Shown here piece after piece: positions 7,593-17,658 of a stretch of DNA of 64,000 bases. The notes under the pieces are model-generated. The model did not search any database. It was not told the origin of the DNA and saw only the letters and a list, made by a program, of their open reading frames with translations. Made by a program: the position numbers and the translations under genes. The first letter of the stretch is position 1, and each line of letters begins with the position of its first letter. The DNA comes from UMGS1370 sp046957575. GTDB taxonomy: Bacteria > Bacillota > Clostridia > Lachnospirales > Lachnospiraceae. The DNA is taken from the NCBI GenBank assembly GCA_046957575.1, contig JBKUOG010000013.1:39382-103381 (forward strand). The letters run 5' to 3'.

Positions 7593-9116
7593 ATGAAATT
7601 GAATAATCAGAATTTTGAAACAATACAGCAGGCGGCTCCGATTGCAGAGCCGGACAGACAGAATTATTTTATTAATCAGGCCCGGCTGCTTTTTAAAAGC
7701 AGATTTGAGGCAGACGTTGCATCTGGAAAGGCTGAAGAACGCTACGGCAAAGTGCTTTTGAAAGAACTGACAGACGGTGGGTATTTTGGGACCTTTTGTG
7801 TGGTTACTTTCGGGTGTCAGATGAATGCCAGAGATTCCGAAAAACTGGAAGGCGTTTTGGAGGCAGTGGGATTAAAACGCACAGAAAATGAAGACTCCGA
7901 TTTTACCTTGTACAATACCTGTACAGTAAGGGAAAATGCCAACCAGAGAGTTTACGGAAGACTGGGCCATCTGGGTGCTCTAAAGAAAAAGCATCCAGGC
8001 ATGATGATCGGCTTGTGTGGCTGTATGATGCAGGAATCCCAGGTAGTAGAAAAAATCAAACAGTCTTACCGGTTTGTGGATTTGATTTTCGGAACCCACA
8101 ATATTTTTAAGCTGGCAGAACTTTTGACAGAGCGTCTGACAGAAGGCAAAATGACTGTTGATGTGTGGGAAGGTACGGATGAAATCGTAGAGGAACTTCC
8201 GACAGATCGGAAATATTCCTTCAAATCCGGCGTCAACATCATGTTCGGCTGCAACAACTTCTGCAGTTACTGCATCGTCCCTTATGTGAGAGGACGGGAG
8301 CGGAGCCGGAATCCGGAGGACATTATCGAAGAAATCAAACGTCTGGTAGCAGACGGAGTGGTAGAAGTCATGCTCCTTGGACAAAATGTTAACTCCTATG
8401 GAAAGACCTTAAAAACCCCGATTACTTTTGCACAGCTGTTAAAGCAGGTGACAGAGATTGAAGGCTTGGAACGGATTCGGTTTATGACATCTCATCCCAA
8501 GGATTTATCGGATGAACTGATTGAGGTTATGAAATCTTCCTCCAAGATTTGCCGGCATCTTCATCTGCCCCTTCAGTCTGGAAGCAGTCGGATTTTAAAG
8601 GTTATGAACCGCAAATATACCAAAGAGCAGTATCTTGCCCTGGTAGATAAGATTCGGACTGCTATGCCGGATATTTCCCTGACAACAGATATTATTGTAG
8701 GATTTCCCGGCGAGACGGAAGAAGATTTTCTGGAGACCATGGATGTAGTGGAGAAAGTCCGCTATGACAGCGCCTTTACCTTTATTTATTCCAAGCGTAC
8801 TGGAACTCCGGCCGCCAGGATGGAAGAACAGGTGCCGAAAGAAATAGTTAAGGATCGGTTTGATCGGCTTTTGACACAGGTTCAAAAGATTTCTTCAGAA
8901 GTCTCCGGGCGGGATTTACATACCATACAAAGGGTACTGGCCGAAGAGGTCAACTCGCAGGATGCCAGTCTTTTAACCGGACGGCTTGGCAATAATACAA
9001 TCGTTCATTTTCCAGGGGATCCTTCCTTGATTGGAAAAATTGTAGATGTTTCCCTGGATGAGATAAAAGGGTTCTACTATATGGGACACCTGTCAGAAGT
9101 ACAAGGAGGAAAGTAA
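7593..9116 (+). CDS. miaB: tRNA-2-methylthio-N6-dimethylallyladenosine synthase
   Basis: 507 residues with the MiaB/MTTase layout. The N-terminal UPF0004 domain has its three cluster cysteines (FGCQMNARDSEK, NTCTVRENA, GLCGCMMQ). The radical SAM domain has CNNFCSYC at about residues 220-227, and a C-terminal TRAM domain follows. The enzyme adds a methylthio group to the isopentenyl-adenosine at position 37 of tRNA, using two 4Fe-4S clusters and SAM. The 60-residue N-terminal extension is common in clostridial MiaB. miaA, which makes its substrate, lies 6 kb downstream after mutSL, a common Firmicutes arrangement. Confidence 0.95.
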   Translation: MKLNNQNFETIQQAAPIAEPDRQNYFINQARLLFKSRFEADVASGKAEERYGKVLLKELTDGGYFGTFCVVTFGCQMNARDSEKLEGVLEAVGLKRTENEDSDFTLYNTCTVRENANQRVYGRLGHLGALKKKHPGMMIGLCGCMMQESQVVEKIKQSYRFVDLIFGTHNIFKLAELLTERLTEGKMTVDVWEGTDEIVEELPTDRKYSFKSGVNIMFGCNNFCSYCIVPYVRGRERSRNPEDIIEEIKRLVADGVVEVMLLGQNVNSYGKTLKTPITFAQLLKQVTEIEGLERIRFMTSHPKDLSDELIEVMKSSSKICRHLHLPLQSGSSRILKVMNRKYTKEQYLALVDKIRTAMPDISLTTDIIVGFPGETEEDFLETMDVVEKVRYDSAFTFIYSKRTGTPAARMEEQVPKEIVKDRFDRLLTQVQKISSEVSGRDLHTIQRVLAEEVNSQDASLLTGRLGNNTIVHFPGDPSLIGKIVDVSLDEIKGFYYMGHLSEVQGGK

Positions 9117-9117
9117 C

Positions 9118-10566
9118 ATGAAAAAGAAACTAAGGACTGCAGCAGTTCTTGCAATGGCCATGTCACTTGCTGTGCCGGCCGTAGCATATGCCGACAGCGG
9201 GTATATCAATGAAGGCCCTGGAGTAGCCTTAGATCAGAAAGAAACCGACAATTCAGGCGTGATAAACCTGGATTCGGGAAGTGACGGACATGGACCTGGA
9301 GCCACAGAAGGACAGGAAGAACCAACTTCCCCGTCTCAGGGCGGCCAAGAGGAAACGGCTCCTGCTGAGGGAAATAACTCTCAGACAGGAGAAAACCAGA
9401 CTCCGCCTGCAGAAGGCGAAGAAATGGCAAATACCGGAGTGATCACTCCGGCCCAGAAGGTGTTTAATGGTGTTACTTTAAACTATGGAGTAGGAAACGG
9501 CGGATTTATCAGCAATATGTCTTTAGTATTTAACAGCGGACTGGGCGGTTCCATTACCTATACCAGCAGCATTAACAATGGTGGCTGGCTGGGATGGAAT
9601 TACGTAGGCGAGTTAAACGGAGCTACGGACGGCAATGCAGACACCCGTATGGAAGCTGTCCGCATTAATCTTTCCATGCTGGCAGGATATAACTGGGATA
9701 TTTACTACCGGGTTACTCTGGACACAGTCGGACAGCTTGGATGGGCAAAAAACGGCGAAATTGCCGGAACCTTAGACAGCGGCCACTATATTACTGATAT
9801 TGAGATTCAGTTAGTTCCAAAGGGACAGCCAGGTCCGACATCGGATCGTTATCGGTTCTATTCCGTATACGAGTCCCGTATGTGGAGAGACGAGGCTGGG
9901 CTGATTCATTATGATGACCCCAATGGCAACAATTATTCCGGATGGCTGGACGATACAGAGAGCAGATTTTACGTATCGGATTCCATGGTGCTTACCGGAT
10001 GGCATTATCTGGACGGATATAAATATTACTTCAGGGAAGACGGTCGTCTGGTTCAGAATGTGGATCCGATTATCGGCAAACAGTCTTCTTACATTATTAA
10101 GGTAAATAAGACGGCAAACTGCCTGACCATATATGCAAAGGATGGAGATAAGGGCTATATTATTCCAGTTATGTCCATGCTGACCTCCGTAGGAGATGAC
10201 ACACCTATTGGAACTTTTAAGAGTCCGGAGCGCTACCGCTGGCGCTATATGGTGGGAGACTGCTATACCCAGTATGCGACCCGCATTACCGGAAGTTTCC
10301 TGCTCCATTCGGTTATTTATGAGGAGCAGAATAATCTTACCCTCAGAGCTCAGACTTACAATGATTTAGGCGTTGCCCGTTCAGCCGGCTGCGTCCGTCT
10401 GCGTACAGTAGATGCCAAGTGGATTTATGATAATGTTCAGGCAGGAGTTCCCATCACGATTTATGAGGATTCTACCAGTGTAGGGCCGTTCTACCGACCA
10501 GACATAGTGCCAGTACCGAATACCCAGCAGTGGGATCCGACGGATACAGAGGTACGCCTGCAGTAA
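9118..10566 (+). CDS. Secreted L,D-transpeptidase with ChW and choline-binding-like repeats
   Basis: 482 residues. A signal peptide (MKKKLRTAAVLAMAM... VAYA) is followed by a low-complexity Glu/Gly/Gln/Pro linker to about residue 105. Next comes one or two clostridial hydrophobic W-type repeats (GWLGWNYVG, GQLGWAKNGEIAGT, with EAVRINL between). Then a short GW repeat of the choline-binding type (SGWLDDTESRFYV, TGWHYLDGYKYYF). The C-terminal YkuD domain ends in the catalytic SAGCVRL, with Cys near residue 424 and a preceding His (LLHSVIY). The enzyme cross-links peptidoglycan by 3-3 bonds or anchors proteins. The ATG follows the miaB stop by one base, so the genes are co-transcribed. Confidence 0.88.
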   Translation: MKKKLRTAAVLAMAMSLAVPAVAYADSGYINEGPGVALDQKETDNSGVINLDSGSDGHGPGATEGQEEPTSPSQGGQEETAPAEGNNSQTGENQTPPAEGEEMANTGVITPAQKVFNGVTLNYGVGNGGFISNMSLVFNSGLGGSITYTSSINNGGWLGWNYVGELNGATDGNADTRMEAVRINLSMLAGYNWDIYYRVTLDTVGQLGWAKNGEIAGTLDSGHYITDIEIQLVPKGQPGPTSDRYRFYSVYESRMWRDEAGLIHYDDPNGNNYSGWLDDTESRFYVSDSMVLTGWHYLDGYKYYFREDGRLVQNVDPIIGKQSSYIIKVNKTANCLTIYAKDGDKGYIIPVMSMLTSVGDDTPIGTFKSPERYRWRYMVGDCYTQYATRITGSFLLHSVIYEEQNNLTLRAQTYNDLGVARSAGCVRLRTVDAKWIYDNVQAGVPITIYEDSTSVGPFYRPDIVPVPNTQQWDPTDTEVRLQ

Positions 10567-10574
10567 TACAATAG

Positions 10575-10604
10575 AGTCAGGCCGAAAAACACATCGGCCT
10601 GACT
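10575..10604 (+). terminator. Hairpin between the transpeptidase gene and mutS
   Basis: Perfect 11-pair stem: AGTCAGGCCGA (10575-10585) against TCGGCCTGACT (10594-10604), with an eight-base A-rich loop. No T tract follows, so it may be a weak terminator or a message-stabilising stem. Confidence 0.5.
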
Positions 10605-10642
10605 TGCTGCATTGAACTCACAAAAAGAAAGGACTGGAATAC

Positions 10643-13306
10643 GTGGCCGGATTATCACCCATGATGGTTCACTATTTAGAGACCAAAGAGCAGTATAAAG
10701 ACTGCATCCTGTTTTACCGGTTAGGAGATTTCTACGAAATGTTCTTTGAGGATGCCATAACGGTGTCCAGAGAGCTGGAACTGACCTTAACTGGAAAGGA
10801 ATGCGGACTTGAGGAGCGGGCGCCTATGTGCGGCGTTCCTCATCATGCTGTAGAAGTATATTTAAATAAACTTGTTCAAAAAGGATATAAAGTTGCAATT
10901 GCGGAACAGATGGAAGACCCCAAACTCGCCAGGGGGTTGGTCAAACGGGAAGTAGTTCGGGTTGTAACGCCGGGAACAATTACCAGTGCGCAGGCATTAG
11001 ATGAGACCAAAAATAACTATCTTATGGGAATCGTATACGTAGGAGAGATTTTTGGTCTGGCTACTGCTGATATTAGTACTGGTGATTTTTTCGTAACAGA
11101 AGTAGAGACGGAGCGGGATTTATTTGATGAAATCAATAAATTTTCTCCGTCTGAAATTGTATGCAACGAAGCGTTCTATATGTCAGGCGCAGACATCGAA
11201 GAGATCAAAAACCGGTACCATACGGTAATCTCTTCTCTGGACAGCCATTTTTTCGGCGATGACAGCTGCAGACAGATTTTAAAAGACCACTTTAAAGTAA
11301 GCCAGCTTGCAGGACTGGGGCTTGGTGATTATGAAACCGGAGTGGTGGCGGCAGGAGCAGTTATGCGTTACCTGTATGAGACCCAGAAAAACACGCTGGA
11401 GCATATGACTACCATTACGACCTACAGCGTAGGCCAGTATATGATTCTGGATACGTCTACCAGAAGAAACTTAGAGCTTTTGGAGACTTTACGGGAGAAG
11501 CAGAAGCGGGGCTCCCTGTTATGGGTGTTAGACAAAACCAAAACCGCCATGGGAGCCAGAATGCTGCGCACATTTCTTGAGCAGCCGCTGATCCACAGAG
11601 AGGAAATTCTTTGCCGCCAGGAAGCCATTGAAGAATTAAATATGAACTATATCTCCAGAGAAGAGATACGGGAGTATTTAAATCCGGTCTATGACCTGGA
11701 ACGGTTAATCGGCCGGATCAGCTACAAAACAGCAAACCCCAGAGATTTGATTTCTTTTAAAAATTCTCTGAAAATGCTGCCTTATATTAAGCAGATTTTA
11801 AAAGAATTTACCAGTTCCCTGGTAAAAGAACTGGACAGCGATCTGGACTGTCTGGAAGATTTATATCAGCTTTTAGACAAGGCTATCGTAGAAGATCCTC
11901 CGGTAACCGTCAGGGAAGGCGGCATTATCAAAGAGGGATTCAATGAAGACGCCGATAAGCTGCGCCACGCAAAGACCGAGGGAAAGACCTGGCTTGCAGA
12001 ACTGGAATCGAGAGAGCGGGACAAAACCGGCATTAAAAACTTAAAAGTCAAGTACAATAAGGTGTTTGGTTATTATTTTGAAGTAACCAACTCCTTTAAA
12101 GACCTGGTTCCCGACTACTTTATCCGCAAACAGACCCTGGCCAACGCAGAGCGCTATACCACCGATGAACTGAAAGATCTGGAAGAAATTATTTTAGGAG
12201 CGGAGGACAAGCTGTTCTCTCTGGAATATGAGCTGTTCTGCCAGGTGCGGGATGAGATTGCCGCCCAGGTCGTGCGGATACAGAAAACCGCCAAAGCCAT
12301 TGCAGGCATTGATGTGTTTGCTTCTTTTTCCGTAGTTGCCACAAAAAACAATTATGTAAAACCGGCAATTAATGAAAAGGGAGTGATCCAGATTCACAAT
12401 GGACGTCACCCGGTTGTAGAACAGATGATTCCCGATTCGTCCTTTGTTTCCAATGATACCTGTCTGGATAACAATAAAAACCGGATTTCCATTATTACCG
12501 GACCAAACATGGCCGGAAAGTCTACGTATATGCGTCAGGTAGCCTTAATTGTCTTAATGGCCCAGATCGGCTGTTTTGTTCCTGCAGACGATGCCAACAT
12601 CGGTATCTGTGATCGGATTTTTACCAGAGTAGGAGCATCCGACGATTTGGCGGCAGGACAGAGTACCTTTATGGTGGAAATGACAGAAGTGGCCAATATC
12701 CTGCGAAACGCCACCAAAAACAGTTTGCTGATTTTAGATGAAATCGGAAGGGGAACCAGTACCTTTGACGGGCTTTCCATTGCCTGGGCTGTGGTGGAGC
12801 ACATCAGCAACACCAAACTTTTAGGAGCAAAGACCTTATTTGCTACTCACTACCACGAACTGACAGAACTGGAAGGCGCCATGAGTGGGGTCAACAACTA
12901 CTGCATCGCGGTAAAAGAACAGGGAGACGATATTGTTTTCTTAAGAAAAATTGTAAAGGGCGGAGCAGATAAAAGCTACGGCATCCAGGTGGCAAAGCTT
13001 GCCGGAGTTCCGGATTCCGTCATTGCCAGGGCAAAAGAGCTGGTAGAAGAACTGACCAGCGCAGACATTACAGTAAAGGCCAGGGAGATTGCAGAAAACT
13101 CTGCCAACGTGACAGCCCGCAAGGCAGTTCCCAAACCAGATGAAGTCGATCTGCTTCAAATGTCGTTTTTAGATACAGTCAAGGATGATGATATTATCCG
13201 GGAACTGGGCGAGCTGAATCTGGCTCAGATGACGCCTATTGACGCCCTCAACACCCTTTACCGCCTGCAAAACCGCTTAAAGAATCGATGGGATGGAAAG
13301 AAATGA
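10643..13306 (+). CDS. mutS: DNA mismatch repair protein MutS
   Basis: 887 residues, normal MutS length, starting with GTG. The mismatch-reading domain I has the GDFYEMFFEDA block with the wedge Phe near the N-terminus. The ATPase has Walker A GPNMAGKST at about residues 619-627, the signature DDLAAGQSTFMVEM, Walker B LLILDEIGRGTSTFDG and the ATHYHEL loop. MutS recognises mismatches and recruits MutL. Its TGA overlaps the mutL ATG, so the two are translationally coupled. Confidence 0.97.
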   Translation: MAGLSPMMVHYLETKEQYKDCILFYRLGDFYEMFFEDAITVSRELELTLTGKECGLEERAPMCGVPHHAVEVYLNKLVQKGYKVAIAEQMEDPKLARGLVKREVVRVVTPGTITSAQALDETKNNYLMGIVYVGEIFGLATADISTGDFFVTEVETERDLFDEINKFSPSEIVCNEAFYMSGADIEEIKNRYHTVISSLDSHFFGDDSCRQILKDHFKVSQLAGLGLGDYETGVVAAGAVMRYLYETQKNTLEHMTTITTYSVGQYMILDTSTRRNLELLETLREKQKRGSLLWVLDKTKTAMGARMLRTFLEQPLIHREEILCRQEAIEELNMNYISREEIREYLNPVYDLERLIGRISYKTANPRDLISFKNSLKMLPYIKQILKEFTSSLVKELDSDLDCLEDLYQLLDKAIVEDPPVTVREGGIIKEGFNEDADKLRHAKTEGKTWLAELESRERDKTGIKNLKVKYNKVFGYYFEVTNSFKDLVPDYFIRKQTLANAERYTTDELKDLEEIILGAEDKLFSLEYELFCQVRDEIAAQVVRIQKTAKAIAGIDVFASFSVVATKNNYVKPAINEKGVIQIHNGRHPVVEQMIPDSSFVSNDTCLDNNKNRISIITGPNMAGKSTYMRQVALIVLMAQIGCFVPADDANIGICDRIFTRVGASDDLAAGQSTFMVEMTEVANILRNATKNSLLILDEIGRGTSTFDGLSIAWAVVEHISNTKLLGAKTLFATHYHELTELEGAMSGVNNYCIAVKEQGDDIVFLRKIVKGGADKSYGIQVAKLAGVPDSVIARAKELVEELTSADITVKAREIAENSANVTARKAVPKPDEVDLLQMSFLDTVKDDDIIRELGELNLAQMTPIDALNTLYRLQNRLKNRWDGKK

Positions 13307-15252
13307 GCATTGCTGTATTAGATGAGAGCACCATCAATAAAATTGCGGCCGGAGAAGTAATTGAACGGCCTGCATCCATTGTAAAAGAATTGCTGGAAAA
13401 TGCCATAGATGCCAGCGCCAGCGCCATTACAGTAGAGATTCGGGACGGAGGAACTTCGTTAATTCGGATTACGGATAATGGCTGCGGCATTTCAAAAGAA
13501 GAAGTTCCTCTGGCTTTTCTGCGCCATGCTACCAGCAAGATTAAAAGAGCGGAAGATTTGTCTTCTGTGCTGTCTTTAGGATTTCGAGGGGAGGCTCTTG
13601 CCAGCATCGCAGCAGTCTCCAGAGTGGAATTAATCACCAAGACTGGAGACAGTCTGACTGGCAGCCGCTACCGGATTGAGGGCAGCGCAGAAGTGGGCAT
13701 GGAAGAAGTGGGCGTTCCGGACGGAACCACATTTTTAGTCAGGGACTTGTTTTACAATACCCCGGCCAGAAAAAAGTTTTTAAAACAGCCAGCCACAGAG
13801 GGCGGGTATGTTCAGGACTTTGTAGAAAAAATTGCTCTTTCCAGGCCGGATATCTCCATTCGATACCTAAAGGGAGGCACCAGTGTGCTTCATACTTCCG
13901 GAAACCACAATTTAAAAGACATTATTTATCAGATTTACGGCAGGGAACTGACTGCCAATTTGCTCTCCATAGAAACAGCAGTAGGTCCGGTTCAGATTTC
14001 CGGGTATATCTGCAAACCCATTGTGGCCCGTTCCAACCGAAGCTGTGAGACATATTTTATCAATGGGCGCTATGTGAAAAATCCTCTGATCTCCAGAGCA
14101 ATAGAAGAAGCTTACCAGCCGTTTCTGATGAAACACAAATTTCCATTTACGGTGCTTCATTTAACCATTGATACCCAGACCCTGGACGTTAATGTCCACC
14201 CTGCTAAAATGGAAGTCCGGTTCCAGAATGGGGACATTATTTACCAGGCTGTTTATCATGCAGTTTCTGAGGCTTTACACGAAAAAGAACTGATACCGGA
14301 GATTTCCCTGGAAAAGGAAGAAAAATCTGTTTCCCAGTCCAAACCATCTGTCAGAGAAGTGCCTCGGATGCCGGAACCTTTTGAAACGAAACGTCTGGCC
14401 CAGATGGTAAAAGAGCCAGAACCGGTTTATGGAGCAAGAACCGCCAGCCAGATTCTGGAAAAACCAGAACCGCTGGAACCGCAGCCGCCGGTAAAAGAAC
14501 CAGAGTTTTTGAAACAATCAGAACTTCCCAAACAACCGGCTGCGTCCAGACAGCCGGACAGTTTCAAGCAGCCAGAAAGTGTCAAAAAGACGGATATTGT
14601 CAAGCAGCCGGAGCCGCCGAAACAGATGGAATTGTTTGACGGAAAGCTTTTAGATTCCAAGGCCCGTTTTCGCCATAAGCTGATTGGTCAGTTGTTTGAC
14701 ACCTATTGGATGGTAGAGTATAACGATCAGCTTTTTATTATTGACCAGCATGCGGCTCATGAAAAAGTGCTTTATGAGCGAACCATGAAAGCGCTAAAAG
14801 AGAGAGTCTATGACACCCAGATGCTAAGTCCGCCTATTATTCTTACTCTGTCCATTCAGGAAAAAATGGCGCTGCAGATCCACATGGATTACTTTTCCGG
14901 TATGGGATTTGAGATAGAGCCATTTGGAGGAAAAGAGTATGCCGTAAGAGGGGTTCCTTCCAATCTGCTTTCCATTGCTAAAAAAGAACTTCTTTTAGAA
15001 ATGTTGGGCAGTCTGACAGAAGAAAAGTTTTCCGAAAATGCCGCCAGTCCGGAGATGATTTATGAACGGGTGGCGTCCATGTCCTGCAAAGCCGCAGTAA
15101 AAGGAGGCCATACATTGACATTTAGGGAAGCAGACGAGCTGATTGATCAGCTTTTGGAACTGGAAAATCCATATGCCTGTCCTCATGGACGGCCAACCAT
15201 TATCTCCATGAGCAAATACGAACTGGAGAAAAAATTTAAACGGATTGTATAG
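13303..15252 (+). CDS. mutL: DNA mismatch repair endonuclease MutL
   Basis: The ATG at 13303 forms an ATGA overlap with the mutS stop and has GGAAAG before it. It is preferred over the in-frame ATG at 13288, which gives 649 residues. GHKL ATPase motifs are clear (ELLENAIDA, DNGCGI, GFRGEALASI). A Pro/Lys/Glu/Gln-rich linker at about residues 330-450 repeats KQPE-like units. The C-terminal domain has the nicking-endonuclease motif DQHAAHEKVLYE and CPHGRPT, so this is a nicking MutL, as expected in a bacterium without MutH. Confidence 0.96.
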   Translation: MSIAVLDESTINKIAAGEVIERPASIVKELLENAIDASASAITVEIRDGGTSLIRITDNGCGISKEEVPLAFLRHATSKIKRAEDLSSVLSLGFRGEALASIAAVSRVELITKTGDSLTGSRYRIEGSAEVGMEEVGVPDGTTFLVRDLFYNTPARKKFLKQPATEGGYVQDFVEKIALSRPDISIRYLKGGTSVLHTSGNHNLKDIIYQIYGRELTANLLSIETAVGPVQISGYICKPIVARSNRSCETYFINGRYVKNPLISRAIEEAYQPFLMKHKFPFTVLHLTIDTQTLDVNVHPAKMEVRFQNGDIIYQAVYHAVSEALHEKELIPEISLEKEEKSVSQSKPSVREVPRMPEPFETKRLAQMVKEPEPVYGARTASQILEKPEPLEPQPPVKEPEFLKQSELPKQPAASRQPDSFKQPESVKKTDIVKQPEPPKQMELFDGKLLDSKARFRHKLIGQLFDTYWMVEYNDQLFIIDQHAAHEKVLYERTMKALKERVYDTQMLSPPIILTLSIQEKMALQIHMDYFSGMGFEIEPFGGKEYAVRGVPSNLLSIAKKELLLEMLGSLTEEKFSENAASPEMIYERVASMSCKAAVKGGHTLTFREADELIDQLLELENPYACPHGRPTIISMSKYELEKKFKRIV

Positions 15253-15279
15253 GATCCGGATATTTACAGGGAGGCAGAT

Positions 15280-16230
15280 GTGAAGAAACCCCTTATTATT
15301 CTTACAGGTCCTACAGCCGTAGGAAAAACATCTCTTTCCATCCGCCTTGCAAAGGCAGTGAACGGAGAGATTATCAGTGCAGATTCCATGCAGGTTTACC
15401 GCCATATGGACATCGGATCTGCCAAAGTGACACCGGAAGAAATGGACGGTGTCACTCACCATCTCATTGATGTATTAGAGCCGTGGGAAGAGTTTAATGT
15501 AGTAGTATTTCAGCAGAAAGCCAAAGCTGCCATAAAAGAGATTTATAGCCGTAACCGGATTCCCCTGATTGTGGGAGGAACCGGATTTTATATTCAGGCT
15601 CTTTTATATGATATTGATTTTAAAGAAAATGAAGAAGGTTCCATGATTCGCCAGGAGCTGGAACTGTTAGCCAGACAGAAAGGCAGTGAATATCTTCATG
15701 AAATGTTACAAATGGTGGATCCAGAGTCTGCCGTGGCAATTCATGCTCACAACCAGAAACGGGTCATCCGGGCGCTGGAATATTACCGGCAGACAGGCGA
15801 GAAGATTTCTGCCCACAATGAAGCCGAGCGGTCCAAAGAATCCCCTTATCAGTTCCTTTATTATGTCCTGAATACGGATCGGGCAGTTTTGTATCAGCGA
15901 ATTGATGACAGGGTGGATCAGATGATAAAAAATGGCCTGGTGGAAGAGGTTAAAAGACTGAAAGAAATGGGATGCACCCGTTTGATGGTTTCCATGCAGG
16001 GCCTGGGTTACAAAGAGATTCTGGACTATTTAGACGGCAAATGTTCATTAGACGAAGCAGTCTATATTTTAAAAAGGGATACCAGGCATTTTGCCAAACG
16101 CCAGCTTACCTGGTTTCGGAGAGAGCGGGATGTTAAATGGCTGAATCTTCCGGATTTTGGAAATAATCCGGATCAGGTATTCCATGAGATCTTACAAGAT
16201 TGGAGCAATTTACAAAATGACGATAGATAA
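15280..16230 (+). CDS. miaA: tRNA dimethylallyltransferase
   Basis: 316 residues from a GTG start with GGGAGG upstream. The P-loop GPTAVGKT is at residues 9-16, followed by the DSMQVYRHMDIGSAK tRNA/DMAPP site and VGGTGFYIQALL. The enzyme transfers an isopentenyl group to A37 of tRNAs that read UNN codons; MiaB then methylthiolates it. It lies behind mutSL and overlaps the next gene by 14 bases. Confidence 0.96.
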   Translation: MKKPLIILTGPTAVGKTSLSIRLAKAVNGEIISADSMQVYRHMDIGSAKVTPEEMDGVTHHLIDVLEPWEEFNVVVFQQKAKAAIKEIYSRNRIPLIVGGTGFYIQALLYDIDFKENEEGSMIRQELELLARQKGSEYLHEMLQMVDPESAVAIHAHNQKRVIRALEYYRQTGEKISAHNEAERSKESPYQFLYYVLNTDRAVLYQRIDDRVDQMIKNGLVEEVKRLKEMGCTRLMVSMQGLGYKEILDYLDGKCSLDEAVYILKRDTRHFAKRQLTWFRRERDVKWLNLPDFGNNPDQVFHEILQDWSNLQNDDR

Positions 16231-17503
16231 TATGTATGAAAGACTGAGAATCAGCAAAGAAGTTCTCTTTTATGGAAAAGCCGTAGAAGAGTCTTTAAAA
16301 GAGCGGTTTCTGGAAATTGATGAAAATGCAGAGTATAATCAGATGAAAGTGATTGATGCAATGCAGAAAAACAGGGTTAGTGAAACCCATTTTGCGGCAA
16401 CAACCGGTTATGGCTACAATGATGCCGGACGCGATACATTAGAAGACGTATATGCCACCTTATTTCATGGAGAGAGCGCTCTGGTGCGTCCCCAGTTAAT
16501 CAGCGGAACCCACGCCCTTCATATTGCATTGTCTTCCAACCTCCGTCCAGGCGATGAACTGTTGTCCCCAGTAGGAAAACCATATGACACATTGGAAGAA
16601 GTAATTGGAATCCGGGATTCTGTTGGCTCTTTAAAAGAGTACGGCGTTACTTACCGTCAGGTCGATCTGCTGGAAAACGGAGATTTTGATTTTGAGGGAA
16701 TCCGCAGGGCAATTAATGAAAAAACCAAACTGGTAACCATCCAGAGATCCAAAGGATACCAGACCCGTCCTACCTTATCAGTAGAACGGATCGGCCAGCT
16801 GATTTCCTTTGTAAAAGAGATTAAGCCGGACGTCATCTGTATGGTAGACAACTGCTACGGAGAATTTGTAGAGCGCATCGAACCTTTAGACGTAGGGGCA
16901 GACATAATGGTTGGCTCCCTGATTAAAAATCCAGGCGGCGGCCTGGCGCCAATCGGCGGCTATATTGTAGGCCGGAAAGACTGTATTGACCGGGCGGCAG
17001 TCCGTCTGACCGCTCCGGGACTTGGCAAAGAAGTAGGTGCAAGCCTGGGATTAAACCAGTCCTTCTTCCAGGGATTATTTTTAGCTCCGACAGTTGTTGC
17101 AGGAGCATTAAAGGGAGCAATTTTTGCAGCAAACTTATATGAAAAGCTGGGATTTCCGGTTGTTCCAAACGGTACCGAATCCCGCCACGACATTATTCAG
17201 GCAATTACCTTTGGAAAACCGGAAGGCGTAATTGCATTCTGTGAAGGAATCCAGGCAGCAGCTCCGGTTGACAGCTACGTTACCCCGGAACCATGGGATA
17301 TGCCGGGTTATGATGCGCCGGTGATTATGGCAGCAGGCGCATTTATCCAGGGCGCGTCTATTGAGCTGAGTGCAGACGGTCCCATTAAACCGCCCTATGC
17401 TGTATACTTCCAGGGAGGACTTACCTGGTACCATGCAAAACTGGGCATTTTAAAATCGCTGCAGAAAATAGTGGATGCAGGTCTGGCAGTTCTTCCAGAA
17501 TAG
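16217..17503 (+). CDS. PLP-dependent methionine gamma-lyase family protein (YnbB, 'aluminium resistance')
   Basis: With the ATG at 16217 (MTIDNMYERL, GGAG upstream) the protein has 428 residues; an upstream frame extension overlaps miaA and is unlikely. It belongs to the Cys/Met-metabolism PLP fold: the SGTHALHIAL block holds the cofactor phosphate, MVDNCYGEF the aspartate, and GSLIKNPGGG the lysine that binds PLP. B. subtilis YnbB has the same position next to miaA/hfq. The family is annotated as gamma-lyase or aluminium resistance without firm biochemical proof, so the substrate is open. Confidence 0.85.
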   Translation: MTIDNMYERLRISKEVLFYGKAVEESLKERFLEIDENAEYNQMKVIDAMQKNRVSETHFAATTGYGYNDAGRDTLEDVYATLFHGESALVRPQLISGTHALHIALSSNLRPGDELLSPVGKPYDTLEEVIGIRDSVGSLKEYGVTYRQVDLLENGDFDFEGIRRAINEKTKLVTIQRSKGYQTRPTLSVERIGQLISFVKEIKPDVICMVDNCYGEFVERIEPLDVGADIMVGSLIKNPGGGLAPIGGYIVGRKDCIDRAAVRLTAPGLGKEVGASLGLNQSFFQGLFLAPTVVAGALKGAIFAANLYEKLGFPVVPNGTESRHDIIQAITFGKPEGVIAFCEGIQAAAPVDSYVTPEPWDMPGYDAPVIMAAGAFIQGASIELSADGPIKPPYAVYFQGGLTWYHAKLGILKSLQKIVDAGLAVLPE

Positions 17504-17658
17504 GAAAAACACTAATTTTGTCTCATATGGTCGATGAAAACCGCGAAAACAGTATATACACCAGCAGATTCTTATGTTAAAATGGAACCATTCAGTGTAT
17601 CTATTCACTTTCATGTTCTTTCGTCCCGTACTTGGAGAGCTGCGAAGAAAGGAATCAT

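Noticed and set aside
16157..16216. Extended N-terminus for the PLP lyase
   Set aside because: It lies inside miaA and the ATG at 16217 has a ribosome site and family-like start.
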